Source of the DNA: Phycisphaerales bacterium
Lineage (GTDB): Bacteria > Planctomycetota > Phycisphaerae > Phycisphaerales > UBA1924
DNA: 56,966 nt
Direction: 5' to 3'
Assembly: GCA_015487555.1 (NCBI GenBank)
Contig: WFPK01000021.1
Location: 1 to 56,966, forward strand
Part shown: piece by piece, positions 16,355-25,654 of the stretch
Numbering within the stretch: position 1 is the first letter of the stretch
How the letters are laid out: each line of letters begins with the position of its first letter
Position numbers and translations under genes: made by a program
The notes under the pieces: model-generated
Told to the model about the DNA's origin: nothing
Seen by the model: the letters and a program-made list of their open reading frames with translations, nothing else
Databases searched by the model: none

Positions 16355-18082
16355 ATGTCTGCACGCATGTTTCGCAACTTGATCCAGTATGGGCTGCTCT
16401 TGGGCATCCTTGCTGTCTTGGGCATGTTCCTGCTCTACCCGATCGGGCTCACAGTCCGAGGCGGGTTCGCTGCCGATATCACCACTGGACAAGGTTGGAC
16501 ACTCGATCATCTCATGCTGGTCTTCAAAGACCCCACCCGTGTCTCGGGGATTATCAACGCATTCAAGATCGCGGTCGCAACGACGATGCTGTGCATCATT
16601 CTCTCGCTTCCTTTGGCGGTGCTCAGCGCCCGGTTTGATTTTCCGTTCAAGAAAGTCCTCAACGCATCGGTTCTGGTGCCTTTGATCTTGCCTCCATTCG
16701 TAGGGGCGATCGGAATCCGGGCGCTGCTCGGACGCGAGGGTTCACTCAATGCGCTCTTGGGTACGGACTGGGATGTGCTCGGTCAGGGCAAGTTCTGGGG
16801 GGTGGTGGCGGTGATGGCGCTGCATCTCTATCCGATCATCTACCTCAACGCGACAGCATCACTAGCCAATCTTGATCCGGCGCTCGATGAGAGTGCGGAG
16901 AACCTGGGCGCGGGCGGGTGGAAGCGGTTTTTCAAGATCACGCTGCCTTTGATTCGTCCGGGGTTGTTTGCCGGCTCGACGATTGTGTTCATCTGGAGCT
17001 TCACCGAGCTGGGCACGCCTTTGATGTTCGATTATTACGATGTGACTTCGGTGCAGATTTTCTATGGGCTCAAGGATGTGCAGAGCAATGCCGAGCCCTA
17101 TGCCCTGACTCTGGTGCTGCTCTTTGCTGCGATCTCGTTCTACCTGCTGGGCAAGTTTGTCTTTGGGAAAAAAGGATACGCGATGTATTCCAAAGCCTCG
17201 CGCGCCGGCGGCGAGATCAAGCTCACCGGGTTCTGGGGATGGCTGGCCTCGCTGGGATTCGGCAGCGTGATTATCATCGCGATCATGCCTCACCTTGGTG
17301 TGGTGCTCACCAGTATCGCCGAGCCCGGCGCCTGGTACGCCAGCGTACTGCCCAAAGCGATCACCGGCTCACACTACATCGAAGCGCTCACCTCACCCGA
17401 ATCATTCAACTCGATCCAGAACTCCCTGATGCTTTCGCTGATCGCGATGGGATTGAACATGACCTTCGGCGTGGTGATCGGGTACATCATCGTGCGCACA
17501 ACCATCAAGGGGCGCGGGTTGCTCGATGCGCTGTGCATGCTGCCTCTGGCGGTGCCGGGACTCGTGATGGCGTTCGGATATGTCGCGATGACCCTGCGCT
17601 GGCCATTTGGCAGCGGCGATCCCCTCGAAGGCACGCTGGCGGTCTTTGGGACCAATCCCAACCCGTTCCCACTTTTGGTCATCGCCTATGCGATCCGCAG
17701 GCTGCCCTATATCGTGCGTTCGACGGTCTCTGGACTCGAGCAGACCTCGGGCGAGCTTGAAGAGGCAGCGGTGAATCTGGGCGCAACGCGGGTGGCTGCG
17801 GTGCGCAAGGTGATTATCCCCCTGATTATGGCCAATCTGATCGCGGGCGGGCTCTTGGTCTTTAGCTTCTCGATGCTCGAAGTGTCGGATTCGCTGATTC
17901 TCGCCCAGCGGAGCGACCATTTCCCGATCACCAAGATGATCTTCGAGTTCACCAACCGTTTGGGTGATGGCATCTACATCGCCAGCGCGATGGGGGTCTG
18001 GGGAATGACGCTCTTGACGATCACGCTCTTTGGCGCCTCGTTGATGCTGGGCAAGAAACTCGGGTCGATCTTCCGCGTTTGA
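16355..18082 (+). CDS. ABC transporter permease, fused two-domain (FbpB/ThiP type)
   Basis: The 575-residue protein contains two binding-protein-dependent permease domains in tandem, about residues 15-280 and 300-575, with roughly 12 transmembrane helices. Each half has an EAA loop: DESAENLGAGGWKRFFKI in the first and EEAAVNLGATRVAAVRKV in the second. Such fused permeases are typical of ferric iron (FbpB) and thiamine uptake systems. No ATPase or matching binding protein is adjacent, so the substrate is uncertain. The next gene, a DUF2470-like protein, weakly supports an iron/heme link. ATG at 16355 is chosen; 16367 is possible. Confidence 0.85.
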   Translation: MSARMFRNLIQYGLLLGILAVLGMFLLYPIGLTVRGGFAADITTGQGWTLDHLMLVFKDPTRVSGIINAFKIAVATTMLCIILSLPLAVLSARFDFPFKKVLNASVLVPLILPPFVGAIGIRALLGREGSLNALLGTDWDVLGQGKFWGVVAVMALHLYPIIYLNATASLANLDPALDESAENLGAGGWKRFFKITLPLIRPGLFAGSTIVFIWSFTELGTPLMFDYYDVTSVQIFYGLKDVQSNAEPYALTLVLLFAAISFYLLGKFVFGKKGYAMYSKASRAGGEIKLTGFWGWLASLGFGSVIIIAIMPHLGVVLTSIAEPGAWYASVLPKAITGSHYIEALTSPESFNSIQNSLMLSLIAMGLNMTFGVVIGYIIVRTTIKGRGLLDALCMLPLAVPGLVMAFGYVAMTLRWPFGSGDPLEGTLAVFGTNPNPFPLLVIAYAIRRLPYIVRSTVSGLEQTSGELEEAAVNLGATRVAAVRKVIIPLIMANLIAGGLLVFSFSMLEVSDSLILAQRSDHFPITKMIFEFTNRLGDGIYIASAMGVWGMTLLTITLFGASLMLGKKLGSIFRV

Positions 18083-18117
18083 CTTGAGAGTTTGCCAACC
18101 CGGGCACACAATTGGAT

Positions 18118-18750
18118 ATGGACACAGACCATCAAGACGCGCAAGACGCGATCGAACGAGCGAACCGATTGCTCAAAGGGCACACCAAGGGCACGCTCCT
18201 AGCCGATTCAACGCCTTACGACAGCGTGCGCTATATTGTTGATCCGCGCACCGGCTCATTGGTGCTCACCATCGAAGAAGCGATGCTCGATGCGAAAGAT
18301 ACGGTCTTGGTGATTCCCGAAGACCGGTTCGATGCCCCGATGCGGGTGAGCCTTGATCTCTCGACGGCCATCGACGAAGAACCCTGCGATCGGTTCTTGG
18401 CCTATCACCTCCACCAACCCTGCTCGATCTGGGCACGCGGCAAGATCAACTTCGCCAAGCTCGATTCGGGCGAGGTCGTCGGCACCGACGAACTTGAAGT
18501 GCCCAACCCGCTGATTGAGGCCCTTCCGGGGCTGTGCAAGAAGCTCAACACGGATCGTAAGGCCCTGGGCGAGGTCTGCACGCTTTTGACCAAAGCCAAA
18601 GTCGATGAGCCTCTGGCGGTGGGCGTTGATCCGATCGGGATGGATGTGCGGACCAAGTTTGGTGTGCTTCGGGTGGAGTTCCCATCGCCGGTCGCTGATG
18701 CCCAGCAGGCTGAGCAGGTGATCGCTGCGCTCTATGGCGGCGTGTCGTGA
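18118..18750 (+). CDS. DUF2470/HugZ-like split-barrel protein
   Basis: The 210-residue protein begins with a helix rich in Ala/Glu. It then has a beta-rich region with DSVRYIVDPRTGSLVLT, like flavin-binding split barrels, and ends with VGVDPIGMDVRTKFGVLR plus FPSPVADAQQAEQVIAAL. That ending is the pattern of the DUF2470 domain found at the C-terminus of HugZ-type heme-utilisation proteins. The assignment is by eye and moderate. It follows the permease by 35 bases and overlaps the amidohydrolase by four bases (GTGA), so the three genes form an apparent operon. Confidence 0.5.
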   Translation: MDTDHQDAQDAIERANRLLKGHTKGTLLADSTPYDSVRYIVDPRTGSLVLTIEEAMLDAKDTVLVIPEDRFDAPMRVSLDLSTAIDEEPCDRFLAYHLHQPCSIWARGKINFAKLDSGEVVGTDELEVPNPLIEALPGLCKKLNTDRKALGEVCTLLTKAKVDEPLAVGVDPIGMDVRTKFGVLRVEFPSPVADAQQAEQVIAALYGGVS

Positions 18751-20003
18751 GCGCGATCCGACCCGCACAACTCCGCGAAGCCCATGCGCATCTGTTTCAA
18801 CTCGGACGCTCGCTTGAGATGGTCGATCTGTGTGATTGCGATTCACGCGAGGCGATGATCGAAGCATTGAGCCAGCGGGCAAAGACCTCGCCACCCGATG
18901 CGTGGATCCTTGCCCACGGCGCTCGCCCCGACGGATGGGCTGACCCAACCTGGCCCACGCGCCAAGAGCTTGACCGGGCCTGCGATGGACGAGCAGCTCT
19001 TGCGTGGTGCTTTGATTATCACAAACTCGTCGCGTCGTCGTCGGCTTTGCGTATCGCCGGGATTGATGAAGGTACACGGGTTGAATCCGGGCGCGTCGAG
19101 CTCGATACCGATGGCGAGCCGACCGGGGTGCTGATCGAACACGCAGCACTGATGATGTGGAACGCGGTGCCCGAGCCCGATGAATCGCAGCGGGTTGATC
19201 TGGTGCGCGAGGCGTGTGTGCATCTTGAGTCGATGGGTTTCGTCGAGATGCACGAGCTCAAATCACAACCTTGGCTCGGGGGCGTGCTCAGCGATTTATA
19301 CTCAGCTGGCGAGATCACGCTGCGATCGGTGCTCTTCCCGTTGATGAAAGACCTGCGCGAAACCATCGCGTGCGCATCATCATGGAACCCGGACGCTGCA
19401 CGCATCGGAGGCGGAAAAATCTTCGTCGATGGCACCTTCAACTCGCGCACCGCGTGGATGCTCGAACCATTCGCCGACGGACACGCCGAGTATCCCCGAG
19501 GCACCGCGATGATGAAACCCAAGCAGATCGACGCGATGCTCACGATCTGCAAAGATCATCACCTCCCCATCGCAGCTCACGCCATCGGCGATGGCGCTGT
19601 CCGCGCGGTGCTCGATGCGATCGAGCGCACGGGTTGTGCGCACAATGGGTGTCGTATCGAGCACGCCGAGCTGATTGATAAAGCAGACATCCCCCGGTTC
19701 AAGGAGCTCGGCGCGATCGCCTCGCTCCAGCCTTGTCATCTGCTGCCCGATATCGAAGCGTTGCGCAAGGCGGTGCCCGATCGGCTCGATCGGGTGTTCC
19801 CGATTCGAGAGTTGATCGAATCGGGGCTCAAGCTGGGCGTTGATTTGATCTTTGGGTCTGATGTGCCGATTGTGCGGGCGAATCCCGAGGATTCGATTCA
19901 GGCTGCGGTGCATCGTCGGCGAGTCGGGATGGATGAACTTCAAGCGATCAACCTCGATCAACGCATCAGCGAAGATCAGGCGTGGGCGTGCTTTGGGGTG
20001 TGA
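18747..20003 (+). CDS. Amidohydrolase family 3 (YtcJ-like) metal-dependent hydrolase
   Basis: The 418-residue protein shows the amidohydrolase TIM-barrel hallmarks. An N-terminal HAH metal pair lies in LREAHAHLFQLG. A central VDGTFNSRTA is followed by AHAIGDGAVRAVLDAIE, IEHAELIDKADIPR, and FGSDVPIVRANP with the final metal Asp. This order is typical of the YtcJ/amidohydrolase_3 group, whose substrates are mostly unknown amides or carbamates. The start is GTG overlapping the previous stop. The missing beta-sandwich N-terminal strands make it a little shorter than usual (about 540). A family C repeat follows ten bases after the stop. Confidence 0.8.
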   Translation: MSAIRPAQLREAHAHLFQLGRSLEMVDLCDCDSREAMIEALSQRAKTSPPDAWILAHGARPDGWADPTWPTRQELDRACDGRAALAWCFDYHKLVASSSALRIAGIDEGTRVESGRVELDTDGEPTGVLIEHAALMMWNAVPEPDESQRVDLVREACVHLESMGFVEMHELKSQPWLGGVLSDLYSAGEITLRSVLFPLMKDLRETIACASSWNPDAARIGGGKIFVDGTFNSRTAWMLEPFADGHAEYPRGTAMMKPKQIDAMLTICKDHHLPIAAHAIGDGAVRAVLDAIERTGCAHNGCRIEHAELIDKADIPRFKELGAIASLQPCHLLPDIEALRKAVPDRLDRVFPIRELIESGLKLGVDLIFGSDVPIVRANPEDSIQAAVHRRRVGMDELQAINLDQRISEDQAWACFGV

Positions 20004-20013
20004 AACACGCTCT

Positions 20014-20103
20014 GGGTGCCACGACTCGCCCGAAGGGCGCAGTCGTGTCTTGAGTCGCATTCACCCCGCACGACTGCGCCGAAGACGGCGAGTCGTGGCA
20101 CCC
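20014..20103. repeat. Family C paired inverted repeat
   Basis: Left arm 20014-20047 (GGGTGCCACGACTCGCCCGA...) and right arm 20069-20103 are imperfect reverse complements. Each arm also contains its own small hairpin (GCCCGAAGGGC; GCCGAAGACGGC). The same design recurs at 38482-38569 and as a half-copy at 46707-46741. It lies between convergent genes, directly after the amidohydrolase stop and just before the histidine kinase stop, and could serve both as a 3'-end structure. Confidence 0.88.
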
Positions 20104-20108
20104 TAAAA

Positions 20109-22001
20109 CTACAATTCGTTGGCATTTTCATCGAGCGGGATGGTCAAGAGGAACTCGGCGCCGTGCCCGCGCCGTTTGGTGAGGATGAGATTGCCGTCCA
20201 TCTCGCGGGCAAGCCCGCGCGAGAGGGCGAGCCCTAATCCCAAACCCGAGCGAGCGTTGGATAAGCCTCGCCATCCGCGTTGGAACTCGCCGAAGATTCG
20301 GGCGCCTTCGCCGGGGCGGATGCCCGGGCCGTGGTCCGCGACGAGGAGCTCGAGGGTGTTGTTCTTGATGGTGATATCGAGATGGATGCGCGTGTCGGCT
20401 TCTTCGATCGGAAGGTCGTCGCCCTCTGTAGGCGCAGCGTATTTACAGGCGTTCTCGATCAGGTTCATCATGATCCGTTCGACGGCATGGGGATCGACCG
20501 TCACGGTGCGCTCTTTGTGGGCTTCGAGATCCATCGAGACGACCAGATCAAGGTTGCTCTGCCCGGCTCTTCGCGCAAGGGCCGGGCGGAATCGGGCGAT
20601 GAGCGCACCGGGCGAGAGGGTCTGGACGCCGGCAGCTTTGTCCTTGGACGAGCGTTGGCGGGTGAGCCTTGCGTATTCGAGGACATTTTCGACAATGCCC
20701 GTCAAGCGTTCGGATTCGCGTTTGAGGATGTGGAGGTAGTCGGTGCGGACCTCTTCGTCGGAGACCATGCCGTCGGCGAGCATCTGGGAATAGAGCCGAA
20801 AGGTGGTCAAAGGCGTGCGCAGCTCGTGCGTGACCGCACTGACGAATCGACCGCGCCGCTCGGAGAGCACGATCGCTGCGCGAAGGACAATCCCCACCGC
20901 GATGATCGTCGCGATGATCGCAATCCATGTGACCAACAATCCGACGGTGGCGGGCGACCAGTGCCAGGGGATGGTGATGGTGTTTGACGAAGGAATAAAG
21001 GCAGCGGGGATGGTGGCGAGTTGGTACCCGCCGACCATCGACGAGCGCGGGCCGGTGACGGGGACGAGCGATGAATCGGGCATGACATCATCGACCGCTT
21101 CGAGCAGATCGTTTCGCAGCGCGTCCCAATCGAGCCAGACGCCTTGGATGACGGGCTTGCCATTGACAACCGCCGAGCGCACGAGCACGAGCTGCATCTG
21201 CCCGGTGTCGTCAGCGATCCATCGCGGCTCGAGCGTGCTGATCGCCTCGCTTGAAAGATCGTCAGCATCTTGGGGCATGGCGGATTCGATACTCGGGGTA
21301 CTGAGCTTGCGACTCAACGGCGAACGACCGCCCCCACGCACGCCAGAAGCTCGCTCGTCGCTTTTCTTCATGAGCTTGCCTGAAGGCGCATCTTTCTCTT
21401 GCGAAACTTCCTGCTTGGCCGACTGCGAGGCGAGGTCGGCGACCTGACGGCGGGCTTCGAAATCTGAATCCGCCTGGGGCGATGATTGAACTTGCCCAGC
21501 GTCGATCGATTCGGGCATACCCAATGCGTAGGCGTCGGGCTGTGCCCCTTGGGCTTGTTCGTTGATTTGCTCTCTGTCTTCTCGCTCGGGCCCATATGGG
21601 TCGGTGTTGAACAGGCTTGCGATTTCTTCGACCGGGTCCTGAGCATCGGTGTAGGCGTACTCGAAGTATTGGTTCGCGTAAGACAAGTTGGTGTCGGTGA
21701 CGGAACGGATATTGCGAACGACATCGCTGTCTGCTCGCCTGAGCCATTCGTCAGCGGTGCCTGCAATGGGTTGATAGTCTGTGTAGGGGCGCGAGGCTTC
21801 GATTGCCAGGATCGGGGCCATGCGCGAATCCATGCGCCACAGCGCCCGGCGGATGGCCTCTTGGCGCTGGGCTTCGATGTGCGCAACCGCCTGCCTCTTT
21901 TCGAGCGCGATGACTTCGACCGTCACCCACGCGAGGGCGCCCAGCGCCAGCGCGACGCTGCTCCAGAAGATCAACCAGGTCATGACGCGCCGGGTGTTCA
22001 A
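20109..22001 (-). CDS. Membrane sensor histidine kinase
   Basis: The 630-residue kinase has a transmembrane helix at about 8-28, a large extracytoplasmic region to about 350 and a second helix at about 350-375. The latter region is low in complexity, rich in Gln, Ser, Asp and basic patches. The HisKA domain follows with VTHELRTPL (His 392), and then the HATPase domain with N box LIENACKYA, G1 DHGPGIRPGE and GLGLGLALS. No HAMP domain is evident. The TTG start overlaps the regulator stop (TTGA). ATG at 21983 is an alternative. It is the last gene of the apparent VWA-DUF4139-regulator-kinase operon. Confidence 0.92.
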   Translation of the reverse strand: MNTRRVMTWLIFWSSVALALGALAWVTVEVIALEKRQAVAHIEAQRQEAIRRALWRMDSRMAPILAIEASRPYTDYQPIAGTADEWLRRADSDVVRNIRSVTDTNLSYANQYFEYAYTDAQDPVEEIASLFNTDPYGPEREDREQINEQAQGAQPDAYALGMPESIDAGQVQSSPQADSDFEARRQVADLASQSAKQEVSQEKDAPSGKLMKKSDERASGVRGGGRSPLSRKLSTPSIESAMPQDADDLSSEAISTLEPRWIADDTGQMQLVLVRSAVVNGKPVIQGVWLDWDALRNDLLEAVDDVMPDSSLVPVTGPRSSMVGGYQLATIPAAFIPSSNTITIPWHWSPATVGLLVTWIAIIATIIAVGIVLRAAIVLSERRGRFVSAVTHELRTPLTTFRLYSQMLADGMVSDEEVRTDYLHILKRESERLTGIVENVLEYARLTRQRSSKDKAAGVQTLSPGALIARFRPALARRAGQSNLDLVVSMDLEAHKERTVTVDPHAVERIMMNLIENACKYAAPTEGDDLPIEEADTRIHLDITIKNNTLELLVADHGPGIRPGEGARIFGEFQRGWRGLSNARSGLGLGLALSRGLAREMDGNLILTKRRGHGAEFLLTIPLDENANEL

Positions 22002-22723
22002 GCTTCACCGCCGGTTGCAGAATCGCTGTCGGGCATCGCGAGCATGTAGCCTTTGCCTCGGACGGTTTTGATCACGCTCGGGCTTGTCGGATCATCGTCG
22101 AGGGTTTCGCGCAAGCGCGCGATGGTCATGTCCACCGTGCGCGTGTGGGTGCCGCGGGGATCGAGCCCCCAGACCGTCTGCAAGAGCTCATCGCGCGACA
22201 CCGCGCGACCGGCGTTGGAGGCGAGGAACCCCAAAACCTCGGATTCGCGTTCGGTGAACGACCGGCGCACGCCGCCGGGCAGGACGGCTTCCCTTCGCTC
22301 AAAATCAATCTCCCTGCCCGCGATCGTCACCGTCGCTCGGCTTGTGGGTCTGCCCGGCGATCGACGGAGCACCGCTTCGATCCGGGCGATGAGTTCGTCG
22401 ATACTAAAAGGCTTGACGATGTAATCGTCGGCTCCGAGCTTGAGCCCTTGCACGCGATCATACTCCTCGCCTCGTGCCGTCAGGAAGATCACAGGCTGCG
22501 ATGGTTTGACCTTGCGCAACTCGGCGAGGACTTCCAGGCCGTCCATCTTGGGCATCATGATGTCGAGCAAAACCAGATCGGCATCGGTCGAGAGGATCAG
22601 CTCGAGCCCGGCTGCCCCGTCGGGCGCATGGTGCGTCGTATACCCAGAATACGACAACGCGTCGGCCAGTCCTCGCCGAATCGCGTCGTCATCTTCCACA
22701 ACAAGAATCACGCCTAAAGACAT
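21998..22723 (-). CDS. OmpR/PhoB-family response regulator
   Basis: The 241-residue regulator has an N-terminal receiver domain with the acidic pocket EDDD at 10-13 and the phosphoacceptor Asp 54 in LLDIMMPKMDG. The usual Thr and Lys lie in FLTARGEEYD and DDYIVKPFS. A C-terminal winged helix (about 135-235) ends in TVRGKGYML. AAGGA precedes the ATG at 22723, and the much longer upstream frame is rejected. It overlaps the kinase gene by four bases and follows the DUF4139 gene by 22 bases. Direct repeats of the type bound by this family lie upstream of the operon. Confidence 0.95.
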   Translation of the reverse strand: MSLGVILVVEDDDAIRRGLADALSYSGYTTHHAPDGAAGLELILSTDADLVLLDIMMPKMDGLEVLAELRKVKPSQPVIFLTARGEEYDRVQGLKLGADDYIVKPFSIDELIARIEAVLRRSPGRPTSRATVTIAGREIDFERREAVLPGGVRRSFTERESEVLGFLASNAGRAVSRDELLQTVWGLDPRGTHTRTVDMTIARLRETLDDDPTSPSVIKTVRGKGYMLAMPDSDSATGGEA

Positions 22724-22745
22724 AGAGCTTCCTTCTTCCCGTTCC

Positions 22746-24248
22746 TTATTCCCAATCGTATCGCACGGTGTAGGTGACGATGGCCTCGCCGTCTTTTTCG
22801 ATCGTGACGGGGATGTGCATCGTCCTCGCATCGAGCATTTCGTGATTGTGCGAAATCTTTGTAATCTTGGCATTGGTCCACCGATACAGATGCTCTTGGA
22901 TCTGCACCTCGACCGCCTGACCCTTGTGATTGCGGATCTTGATCTCGAAGGATTCGACGATCCAGTTTCGGCCTCGTGTAAACGAGGTCTGCCGGCGTTC
23001 GCCAACCACATCGAAAGCATTGCCGAGCTTGATCGTCACGGTTTCGTTCTTGGGGGTGTGGTCGATGGTGTCTTCGCCGATGAACTCGAACGATCCGTCA
23101 TCTTCGTCGAGCTTGCTCACGCGGATCCGCCCCGATGGCAGCGGAATCCCAAGCCCGTGCTCTTCCTTATTCTCGAAGGAGAGGAATACCTCGACCTTGG
23201 CGTTGGATGTGACGCCGAAGTCTTTGCCTTGCTGCATATTGCCGTAGGTGAGGAACATCTTTGAGCCATCGTAGAGCATCTTCTTCTCGACGGGTACATT
23301 CTTCGCTGCGTCGAAGAGTTCGATCTGCTTGGTCGAGCGATCGGGGATGGTGGTTTTTCTGCCGAGGGTGTAGAGGTGGTATTCAAAGAACGATTTTTCC
23401 TCGAACCCGGGAGCCGCATCGGCCTTGGCAAACATCCGCTCTTGTCCGCCTGTAAATGGCGATCGTCCGCCACCGGCCCGAGCCCGATTCACATCACCCG
23501 CGACGAGTTTGAGGGTTGCGTCTTCGTAGGTGCCTCCGGATTGGTTGAGGATCGAGACCCATGCGCTCAGATCGAGGAACCCGTGATTCGCATCTTTGCC
23601 GTCTTTGTAGACGATGTTGTAGTCCGCCCACCAGGTGATGCCTGTGGTTTCGTAGGAGATGCGGGTTTCTTGCTCGCCTCCGGCTTGTGATTGGACCATC
23701 CAGTTGAGCGTTGGCTTCAAGATCAATCCGTCCGCCATCGACGGGAAGCGCACGCCGTGGTATCCGAGTTGGAACTCGATCTCGCCGTTGTCTCGTTCGA
23801 TGAGCATCCCGCCGGCCGACACGGACAGAAGCTTGACGCGCTGCCCGCCCCAGATGATTTCTTTGTCGATGTAGCGCTCGAGCATCTTGTCCATGCTCAA
23901 GAGATCGAATCGGTAGTCCTGCTCGAGCACCGTTGTGCCATTGGGATCGGTGAGCGACTCGAACATCACGGTGGTCGGATCGAGCAGGGCAGCGACGCCT
24001 GAGAAGCTGATGTTCGAGATGCCCTGCTCGATGTCCAGATCGCGTTGCTGCTTGATGATGGCGTAGCCGGGGATTGATCGGTATACGCTGTATCCCTGCG
24101 AGCTGCTGCCGGGGACTGGGCGATAGAGATCGGGCGAGATGGCGCCGGGCTGGGCGGAAGAATAAATCGTCAGCGCGGTTTCGTCAGCGAGCCCTGCCGA
24201 AGCGAAAAGCATCGCAGCCGAGCAGGCGAGTGTGGTGAACATGTTCAT
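22746..24248 (-). CDS. Secreted DUF4139-domain protein
   Basis: The 500-residue protein has a Sec signal peptide (cleavage near SAGLA-D). It contains the DUF4139 pattern: WWADYNIVYKDG, LDLSAWVSILNQSGGTYEDA followed by LKLVAGD, and later YTLGRKTTIPDRSTKQIELF with KKMLYDG. DUF4139 proteins usually carry an N-terminal DUF4140 coiled-coil, which is absent here. The function is unknown, but they are predicted beta-rich envelope proteins. The start has AAGGAG upstream. The gene lies between the VWA protein and the two-component genes on the same strand, with gaps of 47 and 22 bases, so the four are probably one transcript. Confidence 0.8.
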   Translation of the reverse strand: MNMFTTLACSAAMLFASAGLADETALTIYSSAQPGAISPDLYRPVPGSSSQGYSVYRSIPGYAIIKQQRDLDIEQGISNISFSGVAALLDPTTVMFESLTDPNGTTVLEQDYRFDLLSMDKMLERYIDKEIIWGGQRVKLLSVSAGGMLIERDNGEIEFQLGYHGVRFPSMADGLILKPTLNWMVQSQAGGEQETRISYETTGITWWADYNIVYKDGKDANHGFLDLSAWVSILNQSGGTYEDATLKLVAGDVNRARAGGGRSPFTGGQERMFAKADAAPGFEEKSFFEYHLYTLGRKTTIPDRSTKQIELFDAAKNVPVEKKMLYDGSKMFLTYGNMQQGKDFGVTSNAKVEVFLSFENKEEHGLGIPLPSGRIRVSKLDEDDGSFEFIGEDTIDHTPKNETVTIKLGNAFDVVGERRQTSFTRGRNWIVESFEIKIRNHKGQAVEVQIQEHLYRWTNAKITKISHNHEMLDARTMHIPVTIEKDGEAIVTYTVRYDWE

Positions 24249-24295
24249 GGTGTACTCCTTGTATGTTTGAATGATAGTGGAAATCGGGTGAGCAT

Positions 24296-25576
24296 TCAGT
24301 CTTTGGGCGACTCTTTGGGTTCTTCTGTCTTTGATTCTGTGCCGCGCTCAAACTCGATCCCCACACGAGCACCCTGCTCGATCAATGCTTCGAGCACTTT
24401 CTGGTCGAACCCGTCCATCCCGGCTTTGGGCTGATTCTCCTTGAGATACTGTGCCCGTTTGGCGGCGAGTTCTTTGATGGCCTTGCTCAGTTCATCGCGT
24501 TTGGCCTTTCGGCGATCGACCTCGGCCTTCAACTCTTCGATGCTGAGTGATTGGAGTTCCTCGGGGAGTTGATCTTTTTCGAGTTCATCGAGGTCGAAGC
24601 CGTTGTTGAACACATCATCGACGAGTTCCTGTTTGCCAAGCATGTTGCGTCGCCCAGCATCTGACGAGTTATACACCGCCCGGTCGGCAGCTGCTTCGGG
24701 TGCTGCCTTCGATGCGATCCCGCTTGATCGCGTTCGCTTGGCTTCCTGATAGGCATAAGTGTCGGCATCGCCATAGTCGAGCATGGTGCGTTGGATCTCC
24801 ATGTCAAGCTCGGCGAGTTGTGCATCGTAAGGCGTCGCGATGGCGACCACGCCGCCGCTTTGCTCGATCTTGGCAAACGCGCCGTTGGCGAGCTGAGCAA
24901 TCTCTTGCCAGAACCGCTGGGTGCCTTGGAGATTGCCGCACTGGATCGTGTTGATGTTGATCCCCTGCTCTTTGGCAAGCCTGCACGAGGCCTGGTATTT
25001 CACATCATCCTGATACCCCATCTTGGGTGGTGCATCGCCGACGAGGTAGATCAGCTTGAGCGCGCCGTCTTGATCCGTCCAGTCAAACCGCTCGACCGCG
25101 GTAAACAACGCCTCGTTGACCGATTCGGGTGTGTCGCCGCCGCCTTGGGCTTTGTAGTTCATCAGATCGGCGTAGACGGTGTCGATGTCCTGGGTCAAAG
25201 GCGTGATGGTCGTCACATAGTCATCACCACGATCACGATACCCGACGAGCCCAAACCGAACGATGGGGGTCTGCTGGGCTTGGGCAATCGTGTTGGCGAT
25301 CGACCAGATTTTTTGCTTCGCGCCCTCGATCAACCCGCCCATCGAGCCGGTGGTGTCGAGCACAAAGACCACATCAATGTAGGCTTGCTGTTGAACCTGC
25401 TCATCACTGGCCTGCATCTGACGATACTCTTCATAAGTCATGCACGCGACCTCATGTGCCTTGACTACCGGGTCAGCCGGTTCAGATGCAGGTTCAACGC
25501 CCATCGCCAGCGCAGAACCAGAGAGTGTAAAGAGGACGAGTGCCGTGTTCAATGACCGTTTCAATGACCGTTTCAT
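24296..25576 (-). CDS. Secreted VWA-domain protein
   Basis: The 426-residue protein has a signal peptide (cleavage near GSALA-M). Its von Willebrand factor A domain (about residues 67-255) has the MIDAS motif DTTGSMGG at 74-81, a Thr-containing GGGDTPES loop and a YLVGDAPP strand. A coiled-coil-like, Lys/Glu-rich C-terminal half (about 335-400) follows. VWA domains bind protein ligands through the metal site. GGAG lies seven bases before the ATG at 25576. It is the first gene of the apparent operon with DUF4139, regulator and kinase, and has Pho-box-like repeats upstream. Confidence 0.88.
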   Translation of the reverse strand: MKRSLKRSLNTALVLFTLSGSALAMGVEPASEPADPVVKAHEVACMTYEEYRQMQASDEQVQQQAYIDVVFVLDTTGSMGGLIEGAKQKIWSIANTIAQAQQTPIVRFGLVGYRDRGDDYVTTITPLTQDIDTVYADLMNYKAQGGGDTPESVNEALFTAVERFDWTDQDGALKLIYLVGDAPPKMGYQDDVKYQASCRLAKEQGININTIQCGNLQGTQRFWQEIAQLANGAFAKIEQSGGVVAIATPYDAQLAELDMEIQRTMLDYGDADTYAYQEAKRTRSSGIASKAAPEAAADRAVYNSSDAGRRNMLGKQELVDDVFNNGFDLDELEKDQLPEELQSLSIEELKAEVDRRKAKRDELSKAIKELAAKRAQYLKENQPKAGMDGFDQKVLEALIEQGARVGIEFERGTESKTEEPKESPKD

Positions 25577-25654
25577 GCTGTATCTCCTTGCGATGCCAAG
25601 CGATCAACGCGACCCTCTGGCACCGTAATAGATACAACCCAACACCACCCAAAG

